A stretch of DNA of 64,000 nt from assembly GCA_050011315.1 (NCBI GenBank), contig JBEKJI010000005.1:36743-100742 (forward strand), given 5' to 3'. The notes beneath the pieces were generated by a model. That model worked only from the letters and a program-made list of their open reading frames with translations. It made no database searches and was not told where the DNA came from. Positions 15,817 through 24,286 of the stretch are shown piece after piece (positions within the stretch are counted from its first letter, which is position 1; every line of letters starts with the position of its first letter). This stretch comes from Fen-549 sp050011315 (GTDB taxonomy: Bacteria > Actinomycetota > Thermoleophilia > Gaiellales > Gaiellaceae). Made by a program: the position numbers and the translations under genes.

Positions 15817-18423
15817 ATGAGTAGCTATCTCGAAACGCTGCGCCGGTCACTTGTTGATCGTGCGACATCCCTCGAGTCATATGTGAGCTCCCTCCAGGCT
15901 CGGACGGCTCGCACCGACGACGAGTTCGAATTGGCGCTCGAGATGTGTCTCCTTTACGCACGGCTATTCGCACGCCACGTTGATCTCGACTGGGAGATGG
16001 AGTCAGATCCAGGACTTCGCTACACGCTCCTTAAGCGTCTGATGAAGGACTTTCAAGAAAAGGAAACATGGATTGACCAGCGCTTTGCTCGCGCTACTGC
16101 TGGAGATGTTCCCAGACCCCTGAAGACGATAGTCCGCCACGAGTTTCATATGCTCGGGCTCGACATTCACGATCCGGTTCGCAAGATCCCCGCGTACGAC
16201 CCGGTGCTAACCGTTGGGCCGCCGGATAACTTCGACACTTACTTGAAGGGTATCCGCGAGTATCTCTTCGAAGCGGTAAACGCTGATAACTTTGACTTCG
16301 TTGACCTCCCGAGGGATCGCCGTCACTCCCTCATATCCGTGCCTCTGGTCGAGGGTGCTCGGACCCTCTGGTATCCGATTACGATCGGCCACGAGGTCGG
16401 ACACGTTCGGGTTGCCCGCGAGCGACTCACGTACGACTTCCCCAACACTTACGCATGGACAACCCTGTCTGATTTCGAACAGGAGCTGATTCCGAGTCTT
16501 CGCGAGGCAGCGAGCGATTACGAACTAGCTCTTAAGATCCGAGAGGCACAGAAGATACTCGGGTATTGGGTGGAAGAAACTCTCTGTGATCTCAACGCCA
16601 TCCGCTTATTCGGCCACGCCGGGTTATGCGCTGTCGCCGAATTCCTTGCTGTCCTCGCTCGCCCAGATGGCGTGAGTCCGGAAACCCCTTCCGATAGGCA
16701 TCCGCCGCTGAGTTTGCGCCTAGAGATGATGAAGGGCTTCCTAGACTATCTAGGTGAACCCGACCTCACCGGCCACGCCGATGCTTGGTCGGATTATCAA
16801 TGGCATGACGCGCTCTCCCTCGATTCAAAATGGCAATTCGCAGCGTACGTGCTCCGTAAAGAAGAGAACATGGCGACGCTTTTCCGGCATGTTCTAGCTT
16901 GGGGCACCGTTTATCGCTCAAGCGAGCGAGCACGCCACGTAGATTGGTTATCCTCGGAATTCTTGAGCGGTATACCTGGTGGTACCCATTGCCCGAACGT
17001 AGCATCGTACGATCACGCATGGATTACCACTGCCGATATAGTAAACGCTGCCTGGGCGGCTAGGGGAATGCTCGACACTCCATCTCGACCCGATGATGTG
17101 AAGCAACCTGCGCTGTTACGGGAAATAGGCGACCATCAACAACGGCGCGTGATTCTGGATCGCCTAGCTAGCAAGGCCGTCGATTCGCTCGAGTTCGCGA
17201 GTCTATGGGCGGCGACTGGAGGCGAGGTCGTCCATAACCGAAGTGGTAAAACGCGAAAGCGGCGATTAAGAAGGTCACCGACGCCCGGTGTTTTATCTAG
17301 AGGCCAAATCCTCGAACGGCTGCACGAGGACGGACAGCGAAGACTCGTCGTAACTCCGCTCCTTGAGCCTGCTATTCAGGACGCCGGCATCGATCTACGT
17401 CTGTGTCCTGACTTCATTGTCCAGCGCCACTCCGCGACGACGGCTTTCGATCCTCTAGACCGGGAGCAGGACCCCCGGGCAATGCAAGAGCATGTACAGA
17501 AATCGTGGAACGTTCCGTTCATCCTGCATCCCGGTGAGACTGTCCTCGGTGCGACTCTGGAGTACATCTTTGTGCCGACCGACCTCACCGCTCAGGTAGT
17601 CACACGTTCTTCATATGGACGAGTAGGGCTAGTGACGGCAACTGCGGTGGAGGTACAGCCCGGCTCGCCAGGCGTCATCACTCTCGAGCTTGTCAATCTC
17701 AGCGAGACACCGATTACGCTATCCCCCGGACTTCGTATTGCGCAGCTCGTTCTCTTCGGAATAGGAGACTCTGAGAAGGCGACTACGGGGACATACCGCT
17801 TCGCGGTTGGTCCAGAATTCTCGAAGATCGAGGGCGACCGAGACGCGGCGCCGTTACGAAGACTTCAAGCGGTCACGCACTCTCGTCTCGGTGGCGACCT
17901 ACTTTTTGGCAGCGCCAGGTTGCTGAGGCGAATGGCGTTCGTCTTCGCCGGAGAACGCGATCAGGTCGGACTCTTCTCGCGGATAGCCGCCGCAGAAGGA
18001 GCTGGTACTGCGATAACGCTTGCCGAGAACGATACTCGCCCCTCGCCCGTCGCGGCAGCACTTCTCGCGACGGAGGATCGAGTGGCGGAATGCTGTGCGC
18101 GAGGTGACACGAGTCTCCCGGCGCTCGCCATCGCGATTGAGCGATTGAGCCGTCTACTATCGCGAGGTGCGGTGATTGAAGTCTCTGACGTTGAGGACGA
18201 GGCGATAGGAACGCGAGCGCTCATTAGACTTAGTGCTCCGGACTCTTCGCCGACCTACACGATTCTCTCGACGCGTCATAGATGGACGGTCGAAGTCTCA
18301 GAGAGCGAAGGATCGGCCGAGATCGAAGACTTCTTAGCGAATGCTCTCGCGTCGCGAGGAACAGCGCCGCCTCGACGGGCGAATATGTGGCCCGGCGAAG
18401 GCGCGACTAATACCGACTCGTAG
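15817..18423 (+). CDS. HExxH metallopeptidase-like / dCTP deaminase-like fusion protein
   Basis: An 868-aa multidomain protein. Residues 1-500 include HEVGH at 192-196, a zinc-peptidase signature, and EETLCD near 253-258, which fits the third zinc ligand of a gluzincin. Residues about 515-651 match the dCTP deaminase/dUTPase fold: AGIDLRL strand, RSSYGRVGL at 597-605, TAVEVQPGSPG, TLELVN around 624 and LSPGLRIAQLVLF. Arg602 and Glu624 fall where Escherichia coli Dcd has its catalytic Arg115 and Glu138, so activity is plausible. Residues 652-868 are unknown. Stand-alone dCTP deaminases are known anti-phage effectors that empty the dCTP pool; here the peptidase part could sense or process. I know of no described protein with this architecture. 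Confidence 0.72.
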   Translation: MSSYLETLRRSLVDRATSLESYVSSLQARTARTDDEFELALEMCLLYARLFARHVDLDWEMESDPGLRYTLLKRLMKDFQEKETWIDQRFARATAGDVPRPLKTIVRHEFHMLGLDIHDPVRKIPAYDPVLTVGPPDNFDTYLKGIREYLFEAVNADNFDFVDLPRDRRHSLISVPLVEGARTLWYPITIGHEVGHVRVARERLTYDFPNTYAWTTLSDFEQELIPSLREAASDYELALKIREAQKILGYWVEETLCDLNAIRLFGHAGLCAVAEFLAVLARPDGVSPETPSDRHPPLSLRLEMMKGFLDYLGEPDLTGHADAWSDYQWHDALSLDSKWQFAAYVLRKEENMATLFRHVLAWGTVYRSSERARHVDWLSSEFLSGIPGGTHCPNVASYDHAWITTADIVNAAWAARGMLDTPSRPDDVKQPALLREIGDHQQRRVILDRLASKAVDSLEFASLWAATGGEVVHNRSGKTRKRRLRRSPTPGVLSRGQILERLHEDGQRRLVVTPLLEPAIQDAGIDLRLCPDFIVQRHSATTAFDPLDREQDPRAMQEHVQKSWNVPFILHPGETVLGATLEYIFVPTDLTAQVVTRSSYGRVGLVTATAVEVQPGSPGVITLELVNLSETPITLSPGLRIAQLVLFGIGDSEKATTGTYRFAVGPEFSKIEGDRDAAPLRRLQAVTHSRLGGDLLFGSARLLRRMAFVFAGERDQVGLFSRIAAAEGAGTAITLAENDTRPSPVAAALLATEDRVAECCARGDTSLPALAIAIERLSRLLSRGAVIEVSDVEDEAIGTRALIRLSAPDSSPTYTILSTRHRWTVEVSESEGSAEIEDFLANALASRGTAPPRRANMWPGEGATNTDS

Positions 18424-18516
18424 TTCAGCTCGGGCCAGCAGACTTCTCTTGACGAGGATTATCAACGGTGCTAACGGCGCGGCTGGCTTCTATTTGCGTC
18501 TCGCGCTCCGACAGCT

Positions 18517-19377
18517 CTACTCTCCGCCAATGCTTACAACGCGAACAGCAAGGGTCGACCACTTGAGCGGAAGAGGACCGACTCTCTGAAACGTAGCCCG
18601 TTGGGTGTTGCCCTCAGGACTTAGGCGTTGCGTCGCAATAACTGCTCCGTCCGCTGTAGAGAACAGCTCGATTTCGACTGGAGCGGGGTCATCGACAAGC
18701 GGATGAAGCGTTACCGCGAACGAAAACCCCCTGGGGGAGTCCTCTACTGCCAAGGAATAGTCATAAACTCGATGGAAGCCGAGTCGAACTAGATCGTCGC
18801 TCTCAAGCGATCGGTCGCGGCGCTGGAGCTGGCCTTCACGTACTACGCTCTCAGATGTCTCCGTTTCTACCCCCCACAGCCCAGCAGAAGAAGCTGGCAT
18901 TGGCAGTAACTCGTGCGGCTGATGAACTCCGAACGCATTCGCCAGCGATGAGAGCACGAGCTGCCCCAGCGATGCGAGTCGAGACTCTTTTACGGTCGTG
19001 TTCTTCTCGAAGTCGCCGGCGATGGCCCGCCGAGCCCGTACGCAATCCGTCTGCGAGCAAGAAGCAACGTGTGCCGCTAGAGCGTTCGCAGCAAGTGTGG
19101 AACCTCCGACGTACTCGAATAGCACTTCCGCCGAGGGACAAGTTGATTCCCAGGCAAGAGCGAGAGCACGCTCACACGACTTACAGGAACCAGCTAGATG
19201 AGCTCGCTGTTCTCCCGAGAGGAATGCAAACCCCTCTCGTGCCGCAGTCAATAGCACTGCTAACGGCGGGCAGTTTGCCGTAAGCAAGGGTGCGTTTGGA
19301 ATCTCTCGATCCTCTCCAACCGAACGACTGGCTCGCAGCGCTTCGGTCAGCAGCTTCGCGCTGTTAGCGTGATCCAT
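18517..19377 (-). CDS. soluble zinc-finger anti-sigma-like protein
   Basis: Unnamed 286-aa protein. I chose the ATG at 19377 because GGAGG lies 6 nt upstream; it overlaps the end of the sigma gene by 14 nt. A zinc-finger anti-sigma pattern is visible near residue 100: LFEYVGGS, then HVASCSQTDC (HxxxC and C). No membrane segment follows, so unlike most ECF anti-sigma factors it should be cytoplasmic. The C-terminal 130 residues look beta-rich (FSFAVTLHPLVDDPAPVEIE) and may sense a ligand. Its position just downstream of a sigma factor fits a sigma/anti-sigma pair controlling island genes; which ones is unknown. Confidence 0.6.
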   Translation of the reverse strand: MDHANSAKLLTEALRASRSVGEDREIPNAPLLTANCPPLAVLLTAAREGFAFLSGEQRAHLAGSCKSCERALALAWESTCPSAEVLFEYVGGSTLAANALAAHVASCSQTDCVRARRAIAGDFEKNTTVKESRLASLGQLVLSSLANAFGVHQPHELLPMPASSAGLWGVETETSESVVREGQLQRRDRSLESDDLVRLGFHRVYDYSLAVEDSPRGFSFAVTLHPLVDDPAPVEIELFSTADGAVIATQRLSPEGNTQRATFQRVGPLPLKWSTLAVRVVSIGGE

Positions 19378-20725
19378 TGGGTTCCTCCCTCGGGCAAAAC
19401 ACAAGTACTAGGCCCGATCGGCGTGATTCACCGTCGATCGTCTCGTGAGGGAGCTCTATTCCTGACTTCGCTGGTCGCGACTTCCCTCCCGACGTCTTTC
19501 TCACTTCAGCAGATGTCTTTTGAACCGTTGATCGCTTGGGTTGAAACTCCATAAGAACGAGTCCTCGCCCGGAGGTCGCTTCTTGCTTGTCGATGATCTG
19601 ATAGCCCTGATCCTCAAGCAAGCGAACGAGCTTTCCGAACCCTTTGCTCAAGTATCCGGCGACTGTGGCCACCGCTTCGCCGAGGAGGCTTGCGGTCGCG
19701 ATGTAGTCATCGTCGCCAGTCTCCTCGATGATTGACAAATGCGCTTCAACCGCTCGCCGCTCTGACTCAAACAACTTCCGGCCATCTCCAAGAGGCAGGG
19801 CAGCGCTCGTGGTGAGCGCTAACGTGATCGCCGGTCGTAAGAGTGCAAACGCCAGAACCTTGTCAAAATCGGACGATGACGCAGGGTTCTCGAGCGAATC
19901 GTCCTCGACAGTCTCGTGCGAAGGACGCCTCTCCTGACTCCTCAGCCAGTCAGTGAAGCGATTACTTGCGATCTTAAAAGCCCAAGGCGCGAATAGAGAT
20001 CCCGGGCGAAAGCCACTGAACCCGATGAGGATCCTCATCGCGACATCCTGGGCGAGATCCTCGGCGTCGTGTTTGTTTCCGACGCGTCGCCTAAGGTAGC
20101 TGAGTATTGATGGATAGATACCTATGCAACATTCCTCGCCGAAGAACTTCCAACCGAGTTCGACTACGAGCTCGCGAAGCGCTCGCGCGTCCTGTGAGCT
20201 GAAGAAGGTTGGCACCCTCTTCGCATGCTCGGCGACTTTCTCCCCGCATCGTCTCGCTAATTCGGTGGGAACGCCACGCGTTCGTAGCTCAGACGCAACG
20301 AGCCGCGTGAGCTCGTCTTCGAGCTCACGCACAGCGCGTTTCTCACCGGCAGCGACCCGCTCAAGAAGGCCGAGGACGCTCGCCGATCCAGGATCATCCT
20401 GAGAAAGCTGATCGCTCAGCTCGCCAGCCCTCCCTTTGCCGACACCAAGCTTGCGGACTAGGGGAACGATAGCCGGGCATGCTCCGTCGACGAGCTCTCG
20501 ATCATGAAAGTCCCAGGCCAGCTCCGTGACGACGCCGAGCAACACCTCGAGCTCGCTTGGCTCGGTTGCCGTAGCGGCTTCGGGGACTTGCTCCGCGGCT
20601 CGTATTGCGCAGCGCCGAGCCCCCTCGTAGGGCACGCCGTGTGAGGCCAAGCGCTCTGCAACTAAATCGACCATCGTCGTCCACACCGTCGATTCGCGAC
20701 TCAGGGCCTTCTGCGCTCTCGACAT
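19364..20725 (-). CDS. divergent sigma-70 family (ECF-like) sigma factor
   Basis: A 453-aa protein with a sigma-70 region 2 in its middle: DAEDLAQDVAMRIL, then FAPWAFKIASNRFTDWLRSQ, the core-binding and -10 recognition helices. About 210 residues precede it, far more than in a normal ECF factor; they look like two rounds of a related helical unit, each with LASELRTRGVPTELARRC-like text. Region 4 is not clear; ASLLGEAVATVAGYLSKG could be a diverged helix-turn-helix. The ATG at 20725 is preceded by AGGAGG at 9 nt. It is divergent from the lipoprotein operon that starts at 20934, so it may drive that promoter. Confidence 0.65.
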   Translation of the reverse strand: MSRAQKALSRESTVWTTMVDLVAERLASHGVPYEGARRCAIRAAEQVPEAATATEPSELEVLLGVVTELAWDFHDRELVDGACPAIVPLVRKLGVGKGRAGELSDQLSQDDPGSASVLGLLERVAAGEKRAVRELEDELTRLVASELRTRGVPTELARRCGEKVAEHAKRVPTFFSSQDARALRELVVELGWKFFGEECCIGIYPSILSYLRRRVGNKHDAEDLAQDVAMRILIGFSGFRPGSLFAPWAFKIASNRFTDWLRSQERRPSHETVEDDSLENPASSSDFDKVLAFALLRPAITLALTTSAALPLGDGRKLFESERRAVEAHLSIIEETGDDDYIATASLLGEAVATVAGYLSKGFGKLVRLLEDQGYQIIDKQEATSGRGLVLMEFQPKRSTVQKTSAEVRKTSGGKSRPAKSGIELPHETIDGESRRSGLVLVFCPREEPNGSR

Positions 20726-20933
20726 TCTCAACGGCCTCCTAGCTCGACTCCCGCTCTCGTGAAGTCTTTACGACGGACGTCCTGTTTTTTTTGCAGCCAA
20801 CGATTGCCGGCGTCGACCGTATTCCTCCGACACAACGGTCCGTATCTCAACGTCGCGACCGTTTCGTTCCCCCAAGAACGCGAGGCGCCGTCTCTCGTTC
20901 GCTACACGGCCTCGCATATGCGAAAGGAGCCCG

Positions 20934-21770
20934 ATGTTCATTTCACCCCGAAACCTTGGAAAGCATTGGCTGCTTGGGCTTACGGTCGCGACCGCGCTCA
21001 TCGTTGGCGCGACGGTCGGGTGCCAGGGCTCGCACAACCAAGGGATGTCTTCTTCGTGCCCTGGCTCGCCGATCGAGCCGATTTCCGCTCCGCAGAACGA
21101 TGTCGAAGAACTTGCCCTCGACGTCTCGATCTCGACCAAGTCGGCATCTCTTCGGGCGGCGTACGAAGCCGCCGCACTCGCGCGCGTAAACCAGGCGGCC
21201 TCGGAGAAAGGGGCGATCAGGATCATCGCGTTCGGCGCGTCAGGCGTCGGAGCAAAAGTCGTGTTCGAGGGGTCGTTCGCGCCGGTGAGCGACGACGACG
21301 TCTACAACCAGGCTGCCCAGAACCGCGCCTCGTGCTGGGCGAAGCAGGCGATCGCGCAGGCGCTCGCGACGCGCACGGCTCCTCGCGATAGCGGAACTGA
21401 CGTCGCTGGGGCAACCGCTTCGTTGATCACCGACGCTCGCTCGCTCGTCGGGCCTGGCGGTACGACGTCCGTGGCCGTCTTTACGGACGGCTGCCAGGCT
21501 CCGGCACCCTCGGGCCCTAACCACAACCTGAACGATCTCTGCCAGCTCCTCGTCTCAGGCGAGAGTCCTGCTCGGATCCTCGGCGCGCATGAGGCGGAAT
21601 TCTCGCTCGGAGACGCACGCGGAGTGACGATCACAATGAAGGGGGTCGGCGTAGGCCGCAACCAGAATGGGGCGAGCACCACTTTCGCACGGAAGTTAGT
21701 GGAGCTATGGGTGACGGCCTGCCACAGAGCTAACGCGCGCACGTGCGAGATCGGGAGCGCCGTCTCATGA
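20934..21770 (+). CDS. VWA-like lipoprotein of the island
   Basis: A 278-aa secreted lipoprotein: N-terminal Lys/Arg, a hydrophobic stretch and lipobox VGC with Cys30. A strong GAAAGGAG site precedes the ATG. After the signal the protein has a metal-ion-dependent adhesion site set: DVSIS at 63-67, a Thr in GTDVAG and an Asp in VFTDG, so it should be an extracellular von Willebrand A domain that binds a partner or substrate through a divalent ion. It starts a four-gene operon with overlapping ATGA or GTGA junctions. It may act on the cell surface in mating or in island defence; the role is inferred. Confidence 0.7.
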   Translation: MFISPRNLGKHWLLGLTVATALIVGATVGCQGSHNQGMSSSCPGSPIEPISAPQNDVEELALDVSISTKSASLRAAYEAAALARVNQAASEKGAIRIIAFGASGVGAKVVFEGSFAPVSDDDVYNQAAQNRASCWAKQAIAQALATRTAPRDSGTDVAGATASLITDARSLVGPGGTTSVAVFTDGCQAPAPSGPNHNLNDLCQLLVSGESPARILGAHEAEFSLGDARGVTITMKGVGVGRNQNGASTTFARKLVELWVTACHRANARTCEIGSAVS

Positions 21771-22945
21771 GCTGGCTCCTGAGCAACAAGAACGCGGACG
21801 GATCGCTGCGCGAAACGAGTGCCGAGACGCACCGGCGAATCCGCACGGCCTGCCGCTCTCTCTTCCGGATCGACAGCTCGCCCAACGTTATCGGCACCCA
21901 GCAGAACGGCAGCGACGCGTCGTTGATCTCGATCAAGGCGCCCGATCCCGTCCAGGCGCCGGCAGTGACGTTGCCGATCAAGGTCACGGCCGAGGAGCGC
22001 GCGACCCACTCTCGCTTTAGGGCGGCCCTCCTGTTCGAGCGGCAGAGGATCGATCGCGAGCGGACGACGAAGCGCCAACTGCTCGGTCGGCAACTTGCCC
22101 GGCTCCGGACGCTCCGCTTCCGCAAGGAGCAGGCTCACGAGCGGCTCGAGAAGTCGGAAAGCGATAGAGACACCTTCGTCAAGAACGTGCCTAAGCCCAG
22201 GCAGCGTTTCCTCAACGCTCCAGTTGCGAGGACGATGCCGCTCGTGCCTTGGGCGCTCTGGGGCGCGGACACGATGATCATCGCCAGAGCGTGGGGCCTC
22301 TTCGGGCCGGTGGCGGTCCCGTTCGTCCGGGCATCAGGGGGTATGGCGGCGCTCACGATGCTGCTTAGAGCCGGGCTAGTGAGTTTCGGCCTCATTTTCG
22401 GAGTGCGCTTCGCTGGCAGCCGCTTGCGCGACACGGTCGATCAGCTCCGAGCAACACGCCCGAAGGTCGGGCACGCCTGTGATGCGAGCGTTGCCGGCGC
22501 CGTGATCGTGGCGGCGATCGCGCTAGCGGTCGCCACGGCAGAGATGCAGGCGGCGTTGCTGCAGATCGTGTCTGGTGGCTCGAGCGTCAATGTGCCGACA
22601 GCGCTCCTCTTCGCGATCGTCGCCTTCCTGATCACGGTCTCGCTCGCCTGCGGCTACTTCCTCAACGAACCCGAGCTGAAGGAGGCGCGTGTGCATGAGC
22701 AACGCATCAAGGAGGGCTTCACAGCGCTCGATGCCGCTGTTTCGGCTGAGGACGATCAGAGGGGCGACGTGCGCTCGACGATCGAAGAGCTCCGTGGCCT
22801 GGATCGCCAAGAGAAGCTGCTGATCGAAGAGCAGAAGGCTCACGCGGACGAGGAGGTCTTCACCTTCAAGGCAGCAAACGGTCCGGTCTACGGCTTCGAG
22901 TTCGACAACGAGCCCGACCAAAAGGACGGCGAGAAGGATGGCTAG
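21767..22945 (+). CDS. membrane protein with coiled-coil arms
   Basis: A 392-aa protein beginning at the ATG that overlaps the lipoprotein stop (ATGA, 21767-21770). Residues about 65-145 are charged and coiled-coil-like; then come two pairs of hydrophobic segments (MIIARAWGLFGPVAVPF region, then GAVIVAAIALAVATAEM and LLFAIVAFLITVSLACGYFL), and a second acidic coiled coil at the C-terminus. It could be the membrane anchor linking the outer VWA lipoprotein and the inner VWA protein. No family recognised. Confidence 0.7.
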   Translation: MSWLLSNKNADGSLRETSAETHRRIRTACRSLFRIDSSPNVIGTQQNGSDASLISIKAPDPVQAPAVTLPIKVTAEERATHSRFRAALLFERQRIDRERTTKRQLLGRQLARLRTLRFRKEQAHERLEKSESDRDTFVKNVPKPRQRFLNAPVARTMPLVPWALWGADTMIIARAWGLFGPVAVPFVRASGGMAALTMLLRAGLVSFGLIFGVRFAGSRLRDTVDQLRATRPKVGHACDASVAGAVIVAAIALAVATAEMQAALLQIVSGGSSVNVPTALLFAIVAFLITVSLACGYFLNEPELKEARVHEQRIKEGFTALDAAVSAEDDQRGDVRSTIEELRGLDRQEKLLIEEQKAHADEEVFTFKAANGPVYGFEFDNEPDQKDGEKDG

Positions 22946-23807
22946 GCGAGCGGGATCACTTGCGCGTCCCGGTGCTCTTCCGCGGAGCCGACCGCTCACC
23001 GCTCGCCCGCTTGGACAAGGTGATCCGCTCGCCGATCTCCTTCGATCGACGAGCGGCGCCGGCCGAGCCGTGGTCGTAGATGTTCAACGCCTGATCGACG
23101 AGGCGCTCCGAGGGTCGGCGGCAGCGCTCTTCGACCGGCTAAGGAAGGACGAGGGAGAACCCGAGCTGCCGATCACGGTTCCTGGCTCGCGGACGCTGAC
23201 CATGCTGCTTCGGATCTGCGTCTGCGTGGACGAATCGGGCTCCGTCTCTTCCACGGATCCCGGCGGAGAGGCCCGCCGAGCCACACTGCTCGCCTGCGAC
23301 TGGCTCGATGAGTACTCCGAGAACCCGCGCGATCGTATCGGTCTCGTTCGCTTCGCCGAGCGAGCCGACTCGATCAATCCCGTGCGCGCTGGCTCCGCTA
23401 GGGCAGCGATCGAGCGGGCGTTGGCCCGGGGCGGGCAAGATCTCGGAGGCGGGACACAGCTCGCTCCGGCGGTCGAAGAGATACGCCGCATGCTCGGAGG
23501 GCACCTGCGCGAGTACCGTCTGGCTCTGCTTGTCACGGACGGCCAGGTAGCCGAGCCGGATGACGAGCTGCGGCGTCTGTTTGGGCGCCTGCGCGCCTCG
23601 CTCGATTCTGTCTATTTGATCGCGCTCGATGCCGATGGCTCCTGGAGTAGCCAGACCCACGCTCGATACGACTCGCTTGGCCTCTCGGGCGTGATCCCAC
23701 TCAAGAAGGCAGGAGGAGCCGAGCTCGCGGCAGCGATCGCCACCGTGCTCGTTCACGAGGCAGGCCTCTCGGTTCTGAACGCGGCCGGCAGACGGAGGTT
23801 CAGGTGA
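22938..23807 (+). CDS. cytoplasmic von Willebrand A domain protein
   Basis: A 289-aa protein whose start overlaps the preceding gene by 8 nt. The adhesion site is intact: DESGS near residue 98, a Thr in GGGTQLAP and an Asp in VTDGQ. There is no signal peptide, so it should be cytoplasmic. VWA proteins often pair with a membrane scaffold or an AAA ATPase; here the scaffold may be the upstream membrane protein. The 56-aa protein that follows overlaps it by 4 nt (GTGA). Confidence 0.75.
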   Translation: MARRAGSLARPGALPRSRPLTARPLGQGDPLADLLRSTSGAGRAVVVDVQRLIDEALRGSAAALFDRLRKDEGEPELPITVPGSRTLTMLLRICVCVDESGSVSSTDPGGEARRATLLACDWLDEYSENPRDRIGLVRFAERADSINPVRAGSARAAIERALARGGQDLGGGTQLAPAVEEIRRMLGGHLREYRLALLVTDGQVAEPDDELRRLFGRLRASLDSVYLIALDADGSWSSQTHARYDSLGLSGVIPLKKAGGAELAAAIATVLVHEAGLSVLNAAGRRRFR

Positions 23808-23974
23808 GCCCGATCCTCGACAACTGGTTCCGATTCCTCTGGAGCCTCCTCCTGGCCGCGATCGTCATCAACGTCTCAATCGCGCTGATCAGGCCGGCAG
23901 TGCCGTACTTGATCGCCTTTGTTGCGATCGTCGGGATCTTCCAGATCGTTCGCTGGTGGAGGGAGCGCTGGTGA
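23804..23974 (+). CDS. 56-aa membrane micro-protein
   Basis: A GTG at 23804 overlapping the VWA stop opens a 56-codon frame with two clear hydrophobic segments: FLWSLLLAAIVINVSIAL and VPYLIAFVAIVGIFQIV, ending in a positively charged tail. Frame, overlap and composition strongly support a real gene. Likely a two-helix hairpin in the cytoplasmic membrane. Last gene of the operon. Confidence 0.7.
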   Translation: MSPILDNWFRFLWSLLLAAIVINVSIALIRPAVPYLIAFVAIVGIFQIVRWWRERW

Positions 23975-24015
23975 TGCCGGACCCCTGTAATAGAGCGGCA
24001 TTTCAGAAAATAGTG

Positions 24016-24044
24016 TTGACAATTTGGACAACATGTGAGACAGT
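24016..24044 (+). promoter_or_regulatory. promoter before the mobilisation block
   Basis: A perfect TTGACA (24016-24021) is followed after 17 nt by a weak GACAGT. The -35 box lies in an inverted repeat with GTTG and CAAC arms (24015-24032). Just before the next gene, AACTA and TAGTT arms around 24060-24080 could fold into a hairpin close to its AGGAG site. Confidence 0.45.
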
Positions 24045-24091
24045 CGTGACGTTACAAAAACTAACCGGGTGGGCTAGTTCAGGAGTCTCAC

Positions 24092-24286
24092 GTGCGTAAA
24101 GGCGCGTCTAGTCTTCCCGCAGGAGCGCGGCGAATTCGCGTGCGCTCGCGTCCACTGGAAGAGATCGACGAGGCGAAGCTCGCGCTCGCCATCTGGTTAA
24201 TGGCGAAACGGTTGGCTGAGGAGAGCGCAGTCGTTGTTCCCCTCGCCTCCAAGTCCTCCAACCCTTCCGAGGAGGAGGTCGCCTGA
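24092..24286 (+). CDS. 64-aa small protein before the coupling ATPase
   Basis: A GTG at 24092 with AGGAG 6 nt upstream opens a 64-codon frame that ends in a TGA sharing its last base with the next ATG (24286). The product is basic at the N-terminus (RRIRVRSRP), has a helical middle (EEIDEAKLALAIWLMAKRLA), and an acidic tail. Start signal and coupling support a real gene. It may be a DNA-binding or regulatory accessory of the transfer ATPase. Confidence 0.55.
   Translation: MRKGASSLPAGARRIRVRSRPLEEIDEAKLALAIWLMAKRLAEESAVVVPLASKSSNPSEEEVA

Noticed and set aside
20790..20800. GGACGTCC plus T8 tract near 20770 as a terminator
   Set aside because: The palindrome has no loop, so a stable hairpin cannot form; only the T-run is notable.
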